Positions 54,701 to 64,000 of a DNA stretch of 64,000 nt are shown here, one piece after another. This DNA comes from Meghimatium bilineatum (taxonomy: Eukaryota > Mollusca > Gastropoda > Stylommatophora > Philomycidae). Numbering within the stretch: position 1 is the first letter of the stretch; the number at the start of each line of letters is the position of its first letter. The stretch is from positions 35,980,019 through 36,044,018 of the forward strand of contig CM067306.1 of NCBI GenBank assembly GCA_034231615.1. Direction: 5' to 3'. The notes beneath the pieces are model-generated. The model did not search any database and was not told where the DNA came from. It worked only from the letters and a program-made list of their open reading frames with translations. The translations under genes were made by a program, and so were the position numbers.

Positions 54701-57700
54701 ATGGTCCTAAAAAGGACCTTAATAAATAAGTTTAAAAAAAGGATAACCTGAATCCTGACGACGTTAATTAACATTATCGTAGTCAAATCTCGTCGTACTC
54801 TTCGCCTGTAGTGTTACTCACTGCATTCCCCAAATTGTTTAATCAATAACATTTGGGGGAACGCAGGCTTTATCTCTTCAAGGTGCGTGTCCTCATAATT
54901 TTCTAGTGATGAGGATTCAGATACGTCTTCAATTAAGACGACATGATGTTCTTCTTGTGATGAAATTTTGTCGCAGCCTCCTCCTTCTCCTTCTTCTCCT
55001 CCTGGTACAGATGATCTGGATACGTCGACGCTCATCGGACGCTAGTCTCAACCACAGTCTTAACGTGATCTGTGGTCGGAACCCGCACCACGGCTACTAC
55101 TATACGATTGCCGATCGAGTTTCCATAATCTTTGCTTTTTCCTAAGAGGGTTATATAAGGCTTCGACATCTTATAGCCACTGATGACTAGGCACTCTTTC
55201 TTCATAGAGTGAAGCTTGTGGCATTGTGAACGAATATAAGAGAAAGTTCGGTAGAAATACAGCACGTGTGTGCGTCTTTTACGCGGTACATCACGCCTGT
55301 ATCGGACTTTGTCTCAGATGATCTCGTGAAGTACCCGTCCATTCTAATTTATGGTCATTTATTTATAAATTCACGGTATCTGCATTTAGATGTCTTCTTT
55401 ATTTTAGCACCTTTTGTCGATTTCAAACAGTTCCCCATTTTGATATTCTTCATTGGGGCCAATCAAATACACGAACCCAAATAATAATGATACATTTTTC
55501 GGATGTCACAGAGGACATGAATTATTTGTGACAGACGACGTGACTTTATTTTATGTTTTTTGAGATAGATACGTAATGCATTCATTCACTGAGATAGTTT
55601 TTCTTTCACTGAGATAGTTTTTCATTCACGTTTTTCATTCACTGAGACAATTTTTCATTCAGTGAGATATGTTTTCCATTCAGTGAGATATGTTTTACAT
55701 TCAGTGAGATATGTTTTACATTCAGTGAGATCAATGCCGTCTTAACGCATAGGCCCATGTCCATTCTTGTTTTCGTCTCTCCATGTCCGAAGTCAGTGTC
55801 CATTCTTGTTTTCGTCTCTCCATGTCCGAAGCCAGTGTCTTTCACAAACGTACTGTTACTACATTATAATTATTTATGCAAAACATGCTTAACAAAATTA
55901 AGAGGAAAGTAGTAAAATTGATGGTCCTAAAAAGGACCTTAATAAATAAGTTTTAAGAAAAGGATAACCTGAATCCTGACGACGTTAATTAACGTTATCG
56001 TAGTCAAATCTCGTCGTATCCTTCGCCTGTAGTGTTACTCACTGCATTCCCCAAATTGTTTAATCAATAACATTTGGGGGAACGCAGGCTTTATCTCTTC
56101 AAGGTGCGTGTCCTCATCATTTTCTAGTGATGAGGATTCAGATACGTCTTCAATTAAGACGACATGATGTTCTTCTTGTGATGAAATTTTGTCGCAGCCT
56201 CCTCCTTCTCCTTCTTCTCCTCCTGGTACAGATGATCTGGATACGTCGACGCTCATCGGACGCTAGTCTCAACCACAGTCTTAACGTGATCTGTGGTCGG
56301 AACCCGCACCACGGCTACTACTATACGATTGCCGATCGAGTTTCCATAATCTTTGCTTTTTCCTAAGAGGGTTATATAAGGCTTCGACATCTTATAGCCA
56401 CTGATGACTAGGCACTCTTTCTTCATAGAGTGAAGCTTGTGGCATTGTGAACGAATATAAGAGAAAGTTCGGTAGAAATACAGCACGTGTGTGCGTCTTT
56501 TACGCGGTACATCACGCCTGTATCGGACTTTGTCTCAGATGATCTCGTGAAGTACCCGTCCATTCTAATTTATGGTCATTTATTTATAAATTCACGGTAT
56601 CTGCATTTAGATGTCTTCTTTATTTTAGCACCTTTTGTCGATTTCAAACAGTTCCCCATTTTGATATTCTTCATTGGGGCCAATCAAATACACGAACCCA
56701 AATAATAATGATACATTTTTCGGATGTCACAGAGGACATGAATTATTTGTGACAGACGACGTGACTTTATTTTATGTTTTTTGAGATAGATACGTAATGC
56801 ATTCATTCACTGAGATAGTTTTTCTTTCACTGAGATAGTTTTTCATTCACGTTTTTCATTCACTGAGACAATTTTTCATTCAGTGAGATATGTTTTCCAT
56901 TCAGTGAGATATGTTTTACATTCAGTGAGATATGTTTTACATTCAGTGAGATCAATGCCGTCTTAACGCATAGGCCCATGTCCATTCTTGTTTTCGTCTC
57001 TCCATGTCCGAAGTCAGTGTCCATTCTTGTTTTCGTCTCTCCATGTCCGAAGCCAGTGTCTTTCACAAACGTACTGTTACTACATTATAATTATTTATGC
57101 AAAACATGCTTAACAAAATTAAGAGGAAAGTAGTAAAATTGATGGTCCTAAAAAGGACCTTAATAAATAAGTTTTAAGAAAAGGATAACCTGAATCCTGA
57201 CGACGTTAATTAACGTTATCGTAGTCAAATCTCGTCGTATCCTTCGCCTGTAGTGTTACTCACTGCATTCCCCAAATTGTTTAATCAATAACATTTGGGG
57301 GAACGCAGGCTTTATCTCTTCAAGGTGCGTGTCCTCATCATTTTCTAGTGATGAGGATTCAGATACGTCTTCAATTAAGACGACATGATGTTCTTCTTGT
57401 GATGAAATTTTGTCGCAGCCTCCTCCTTCTCCTTCTTCTCCTCCTGGTACAGATGATCTGGATACGTCGATGCTCATCGGACGCTAGTCTCAACCACAGT
57501 CTTAACGTGATCTGTGGTCGGAACCCGCACCATGGCTACTATACGATTGCCGATCGAGTTTCCATAATCTTTGCTTTTTCCTAAGAGGGTTATATAAGGC
57601 TTCGACATCTTATAGCCACTGATGACTAGGCACTCTTTCTTCATAGATAGAGTGAAGCTTGTGGCATTGTGAACGAATATAAGACAAAGTTCGGTAGAAA

Positions 57701-60700
57701 TACAGCACGTGTGTGCGTCTTTTACGCGGAACATCACTCCTGTATCTGACTTTGTCTCAGATGATCTCGTGAAGTACCCGTCCATTCTAATATATGGTCA
57801 TTTATTTATAAATTCACGGTATCTGCATTTAGATGTCTTCTTTATTTTAGCACCTTTTGTCGATTTCAAACAGTTCCCCATTTTGATATTCTTCATTGGG
57901 GCCAATCAAATACACGAACCCAAATAATAATGATACATTTTTCGGATGTCACAGAGGACAGGAATTATTTGTGACAGACGACATGACTTTATTTTATGTT
58001 TTTTGAGATAGATACGTAATGCATTCATTCACTGAGATAGTTTTTCGTTCACTGAGATAGTTTTTCTTTCACTGAGATAGTTTTTCATTCACTGAGACAA
58101 TTTTTCATTCCGTGAGATATGTTTTACATTCAGTGAGATATGTTTTACATTCAGTGAGATCAATGCCGTCTTAACGCATAGGCCCATGTCCATTCTTGTT
58201 TTCGTCTCTCCATGTCCGAAGTCAGTGTCCATTCTTGTTTTCGTCTCTCCATGTCCGAAGCCAGTGTCTTTCACAGCCGTACTGTTACTACATTATAATT
58301 ATTTATGCAAAACATGCTTAACAAAATTAAAAGGAAAGTAGTAAAATTGATGGTCCTAAAAAGGACCTTAATAAATAAGTTTAAAAAAAGGATAACCTGA
58401 ATCCTGACGACGTTAATTAACGTTATCGTAGTCAAATCTCGTCGTACTCTTCGCCTGTAGTGTTACTCACTGCATTCCCCAAATTGTTTAATCAATAACA
58501 TTTGGGGGAACGCAGGCTTTATCTCTTCAAGGTGCGTGTCCTCATAATTTTCTAGTGATGAGGATTCAGATACATCTTCAATTAAGACGACATGATGTTC
58601 TTCTTGTGATGAAATTTTGTCGCAGCCTCCTCCTTCTCCTTCTTCTCCTCCTGGTACAGATGATCTGGATACGTCGACGCTCATCGGACGCTAGTCTCAA
58701 CCACAGTCTTAACGTGATCTGTGGTCGGAACCCGCACCACGGCTACTACTATACGATTGCCGATCGAGTTTCCATAATCTTTGCTTTTTCCTAAGAGGGT
58801 TATATAAGGCTTCGACATCTTATAGCCACTGATGACTAGGCACTCTTTCTTCATAGAGTGAAGCTTGTGGCATTGTGAACGAATATAAGAGAAAGTTCGG
58901 TAGAAATACAGCACGTGTGTGCGTCTTTTACGCAGTACATCACGCCTGTATCGGACTTTGTCTCAGATGATCTCGTGAAGTACCCGTCCATTCTAATTTA
59001 TGGTCATTTATTTATAAATTCACGGTATCTGCATTTAGATGTCTTCTTTATTTTAGCACCTTTTGTCGATTTCAAACAGTTCCCCATTTTGATATTCTTC
59101 ATTGGGGCCAATCAAATACACGAACCCAAATAATAATGATACATTTTTCGGATGTCACAGAGGACATGAATTATTTGTGACAGACGACGTGACTTTATTT
59201 TATGTTTTTTGAGATAGATACGTAATGCATTCATTCACTGAGATAGTTTTTCTTTCACTGAGATAGTTTTTCATTCACGTTTTTCATTCACTGAGACAAT
59301 TTTTCATTCAGTGAGATATGTTTTCCATTCAGTGAGATATGTTTTACATTCAGTGAGATATGTTTTACATTCAGTGAGATCAATGCCGTCTTAACGCATA
59401 GGCCCATGTCCATTCTTGTTTTCGTCTCTCCATGTCCGAAGTCAGTGTCCATTCTTGTTTTCGTCTCTCCATGTCCGAAGCCAGTGTCTTTCACAAACGT
59501 ACTGTTACTACATTATAATTATTTATGCAAAACATGCTTAACAAAATTAAGAGGAAAGTAGTAAAATTGATGGTCCTAAAAAGGACCTTAATAAATAAGT
59601 TTTAAGAAAAGGATAACCTGAATCCTGACGACGTTAATTAACGTTATCGTAGTCAAATCTCGTCGTATCCTTCGCCTGTAGTGTTACTCACTGCATTCCC
59701 CAAATTGTTTAATCAATAACATTTGGGGGAACGCAGGCTTTATCTCTTCAAGGTGCGTGTCCTCATAATTTTCTAGTGATGAGGATTCAGATACGTCTTC
59801 AATTAAGACGACATGATGTTCTTCTTGTGATGAAATTTTGTCGCAGCCTCCTCCTTCTCCTTCTTCTCCTCCTGGTACAGATGATCTGGATACGTCGACG
59901 CTCATCGGACGCTAGTCTCAACCACAGTCTTAACGTGATCTGTGGTCGGAACCCGCACCACGGCTACTACTATACGATTGCCGATCGAGTTTCCATAATC
60001 TTTGCTTTTTCCTAAGAGGGTTATATAAGGCTTCGACATCTTATAGCCACTGATGACTAGGCACTCTTTCTTCATAGAGTGAAGCTTGTGGCATTGTGAA
60101 CGAATATAAGAGAAAGTTCGGTAGAAATACAGCACGTGTGTGCGTCTTTTACGCGGTACATCACGCCTGTATCGGACTTTGTCTCAGATGATCTCGTGAA
60201 GTACCCGTCCATTCTAATTTATGGTCATTTATTTATAAATTCACGGTATCTGCATTTAGATGTCTTCTTTATTTTAGCACCTTTTGTCGATTTCAAACAG
60301 TTCCCCATTTTGATATTCTTCATTGGGGCCAATCAAATACACGAACCCAAATAATAATGATACATTTTTCGGATGTCACAGAGGACATGAATTATTTGTG
60401 ACAGACGACGTGACTTTATTTTATGTTTTTTGAGATAGATACGTAATGCATTCATTCACTGAGATAGTTTTTCTTTCACTGAGATAGTTTTTCATTCACG
60501 TTTTTCATTCACTGAGACAATTTTTCATTCAGTGAGATATGTTTTCCATTCAGTGAGATATGTTTTACATTCAGTGAGATATGTTTTACATTCAGTGAGA
60601 TCAATGCCGTCTTAACGCATAGGCCCATGTCCATTCTTGTTTTCGTCTCTCCATGTCCGAAGTCAGTGTCCATTCTTGTTTTCGTCTCTCCATGTCCGAA

Positions 60701-63700
60701 GCCAGTGTCTTTCACAAACGTACTGTTACTACATTATAATTATTTATGCAAAACATGCTTAACAAAATTAAGAGGAAAGTAGTAAAATTGATGGTCCTAA
60801 AAAGGACCTTAATAAATAAGTTTTAAGAAAAGGATAACCTGAATCCTGACGACGTTAATTAACGTTATCGTAGTCAAATCTCGTCGTATCCTTCGCCTGT
60901 AGTGTTACTCACTGCATTCCCCAAATTGTTTAATCAATAACATTTGGGGGAACGCAGGCTTTATCTCTTCAAGGTGCGTGTCCTCATCATTTTCTAGTGA
61001 TGAGGATTCAGATACGTCTTCAATTAAGACGACATGATGTTCTTCTTGTGATGAAATTTTGTCGCAGCCTCCTCCTTCTCCTTCTTCTCCTCCTGGTACA
61101 GATGATCTGGATACGTCGATGCTCATCGGACGCTAGTCTCAACCACAGTCTTAACGTGATCTGTGGTCGGAACCCGCACCATGGCTACTATACGATTGCC
61201 GATCGAGTTTCCATAATCTTTGCTTTTTCCTAAGAGGGTTATATAAGGCTTCGACATCTTATAGCCACTGATGACTAGGCACTCTTTCTTCATAGATAGA
61301 GTGAAGCTTGTGGCATTTTGAACGAATATAAGACAAAGTTCGGTAGAAATACAGCACGTGTGTGCGTCTTTTACGCGGAACATCACTCCTGTATCTGACT
61401 TTGTCTCAGATGATCTCGTGAAGTACCCGTCCATTCTAATATATGGTCATTTATTTATAAATTCACGGTATCTGCATTTAGATGTCTTCTTTATTTTAGC
61501 ACCTTTTGTCGATTTCAGACAGTTCCCCATTTTGATATTCTTCATTGGGGCAAATCAAATACACGAACCCAAATAATAATGATACATTTTTCGGATGTCA
61601 CAGAGGACAGGAATTATTTGTGACAGACGACATGACTTTATTTTATGTTTTTTGAGATAGATACGTAATGCATTCATTCACTGAGATAGTTTTTCGCTCA
61701 CTGAGATAGTTTTTCTTTCAATGATATAGTTTTTCATTCACTGAGACAATTTTTCATTCCGTGAGATATGTTTTACATTCAGTGAGATATGTTTTACATT
61801 CAGTGAGATCAATGCCGTCTTAACGCATAGGCCCATGTCCATTCTTGTTTTCGTCTCTCCATGTCCGAAGTCAGTGTCCATTCTTGTTTTCGTCTCTCCA
61901 TGTCCGAAGCCAGTGTCTTTCACAGCCGTACTGTTACTACATTATAATTATTTATGCAAAACATGCTTAACAAAATTAAGAGGAAAGTAGTAAAATTGAT
62001 GGTCCTAAAAAGGACCTTAATAAATAAGTTTAAAAAAAAGGATAACCTGAATCCTGACGACGTTAATTAACGTTATCGTAGTCAAATCTCGTCGTACCCT
62101 TCGCCTGTAGTGTTACTCACTGCATTCCCCAAATTGTTTAATCAATAACATTTGGGGGAACGCAGGCTTTATCTCTTCAAGGTGCGTGTCCTCATCATTT
62201 TCTAGTGATGAGGATTCAGATACGTCTTCAATTAAGACGACATGATGTTCTTCTTGCGATGAAATTTTGTCGCAGCCTCCTTCTCCTCCTCCTGGTACAG
62301 ATGATCTGGATACGTCGACGCTCATCGGACGCTAGTCTCAACAACAGATCTTAACGTGATCTGTGGTCGGAACCCGCACCATGGCTACTACTGTACGATT
62401 GCCGATTGAGTTTCCATAATCTTTGCTTTTTCCTAAGAGGGTTATATAAGGCTTCGACATCTTATAGCCACTGATGACTAGGCACTCTTTCTTCATAGAT
62501 AGAGTGAAGCTTGTGGCATTGTGAACGAATATAAGACAAAGTTCGGTAGAAATACAGCTCGTGTGTGCGTCTTTTACGCGGAACATCACTCCTGTATCTG
62601 ACTTTGTCTCAGATGATCTCGTGAAGTACCTGTCCATTCTAATATATGGTCATTTATTTATAAATTCACGGTATCTGCATTTAGATGTCTTCTTTATTTT
62701 AGCACCTTTTGTCGATTTCAGACAGTTCCCCATTTTGATATTCTTCATTGGGGCCAATCAAATACACGAACCCAAATAATAATGATACATTTTTCGGGTG
62801 TCACAGAGGACAGGAATTATTTGTGACAGACGACATGACTTTATTTTATGTTTTTTGAGATAGATACGTAATGCATTCATTCACTGAGATAGTTTTTCGT
62901 TCACTGAGATAGTTTTTCTTTCACTGAGATAGTTTTTCATTCACTGAGACAATTTTTCATTCCGTGAGATATGTTTTACATTCAGTGAGATATGTTTTAC
63001 ATTCAGTGAGATCAATGCCGTCTTAACGCATAGGCCCATGTCCATTCTTGTTTTCGTCTCTCCATGTCCGAAGTCAGTGTCCATTCTTGTTTTCGTCTCT
63101 CCATGTCCGAAGCCAGTGTCTTTCACAGCCGTACTGTTACTACATTATAATTATTTATGCAAAACATGCTTAACAAAATTAAGAGGAAAGTAGTAAAATT
63201 GATGGTCCTAAAAAGGACCTTAATAAATAAGTTTAAAAAAAAGGATAACCTGAATCCTGACGACGTTAATTAACGTTATCGTAGTCAAATCTCGTCGTAC
63301 CCTTCGCCTGTAGTGTTACTCACTGCATTCCCCAAATTGTTTAATCAATAACATTTGGGGGAACGCAGGCTTTATCTCTTCAAGGTGCGTGTCCTCATCA
63401 TTTTCTAGTGATGAGGATTCAGATACGTCTTCAATTAAGACGACATGATGTTCTTCTTGCGATGAAATTTTGTCGCAGCCTCCTTCTCCTCCTCCTGGTA
63501 CAGATGATCTGGATACGTCGACGCTCATCGGACGCTAGTCTCAACAACAGATCTTAACGTGATCTGTGGTCGGAACCCGCACCATGGCTACTACTGTACG
63601 ATTGCCGATTGAGTTTCCATAATCTTTGCTTTTTCCTAAGAGGGTTATATAAGGCTTCGACATCTTATAGCCACTGATGACTAGGCACTCTTTCTTCATA

Positions 63701-64000
63701 GATAGAGTGAAGCTTGTGGCATTGTGAACGAATATAAGACAAAGTTCGGTAGAAATACAGCTCGTGTGTGCGTCTTTTACGCGGAACATCACTCCTGTAT
63801 CTGACTTTGTCTCAGATGATCTCGTGAAGTACCCGTCCATTCTAATATATGGTCATTTATTTATAAATTCACGGTATCTGCATTTAGATGTCTTCTTTAT
63901 TTTAGCACCTTTTGTCGATTTCAGACAGTTCCCCATTTTGATATTCTTCATTGGGGCCAATCAAATACACGAACCCAAATAATAATGATACATTTTTCGG
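48754..64000 (-). pseudogene. Satellite ORF a, later units, split in two
   Basis: From the unit near 48.97 kb onward, seven bases (GCCGTGA between GA repeats) are missing at the T-A-P-M-S segment. This separates an N-terminal frame ending ETSVR or HVKICC from a C-terminal frame starting MSVDVS. C-terminal pieces recur at 48754, 49980, 51188, 52391, 53610, 54814, 56035, 57256, 58463, 59684, 60905, 62113 and 63316. Some units also lose GATA in the SFTLSMKK region. The copies are clearly non-functional as one protein. Confidence 0.7.

Larger units (their letters stand above)
44380..64000 (-). repeat. ~1.2-kb complex satellite array, about 16 units
   Basis: Units of 1198-1260 bp run head to tail from about 44.4 kb past the right edge. 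On the plus strand each contains, in order: about 20-21-bp repeats (TTCAGTGAGATATGTTTTAC), 39-bp repeats (CATGTCCGAAGTCAGTGTCC core), the anchor TTCACAGCCGTACTGTTACT, a hairpin, a palindrome and a reversed former ORF. Anchor copies occur near 44844, 46104, 47334, 48563, 49790, 51000 and on to 63128. The leftmost unit is partial, with an expanded 39-bp block. The first three full units differ most. Units from about 48.7 kb share a 7-bp deletion and are more alike. Confidence 0.97.

Noticed and set aside
45481-63982. Recurrent plus-strand 72-79-codon frames in each satellite unit
   Set aside because: They overlap the minus-strand ORF a, several start at GTG, and they look like antisense shadows copied with the unit.
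1-64000. tRNA or rRNA genes
   Set aside because: No cloverleaf with paired A and B boxes and no rRNA core sequence was seen by eye; a covariance-model scan would decide.

Overview
The window looks like a repeat-dense, gene-poor stretch of an animal nuclear genome, most likely a marine invertebrate. Molluscan or other lophotrochozoan origin is an inference from the mix of LINE lineages and the DNA transposon type, and is not proven. There are no operons, no bacterial-style gene packing and no rRNA or tRNA genes that I can recognise. The only possible host coding sequence is one short exon-like block (24619-24730). Everything else recognisable is transposable-element sequence, in intact, nested or decayed form, or tandem repeats.

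Layout. (1) 1-12.5 kb: decayed 3' ends of several non-LTR retrotransposon (LINE) lineages on both strands, short dispersed repeats, and a dispersed retroposon-like repeat (here called E) at 7.9-10.7 kb. E carries a 5'-truncated LINE insertion with an open RNase H frame. An inverted copy of E without that insertion lies at 30.7-32.0 kb. (2) 12.56-20.73 kb: a four-layer nest. An old endonuclease-RT-RNase H LINE is broken by a 219-bp reversed LINE fragment (12-bp target duplication), by a 4.06-kb copy of a related LINE with an intact 1295-codon ORF2 (14-bp target duplication), and by a 134-bp piggyBac-like MITE (TTAA duplication). (3) 20.7-27.6 kb: more LINE remnants, the exon-like block and a 25-bp minisatellite. 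(4) 27.98-30.36 kb: a complete Tc1/mariner-superfamily transposon with perfect 32-bp terminal inverted repeats, a TA duplication and an intact 427-aa transposase, sitting inside a 46-48 bp minisatellite. (5) 32-44.3 kb: LINE remnants, a 2.9-kb satellite of 41/42-bp units, a 15-bp array, and a 30-bp array born inside a LINE copy. (6) 44.4 kb to the window end: a satellite array of about 1.2-kb units, some 16 copies, running off the right edge. Each unit carries two minus-strand reading frames, two in-frame minisatellites, a short hairpin and a 14-bp palindrome.

How it works together. The LINEs supply reverse transcriptase. Many unrelated inserts share a 3' tail of the form GCAGAAGAAG, suggesting one retrotransposition machinery moves several element bodies. 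Tandem arrays repeatedly arise inside or beside dead LINE coding sequence. The 1.2-kb array is the least explained structure: it looks like a former protein-coding segment that was amplified after acquiring disabling mutations, and part of it is organised in a 3649-bp three-unit higher-order repeat.
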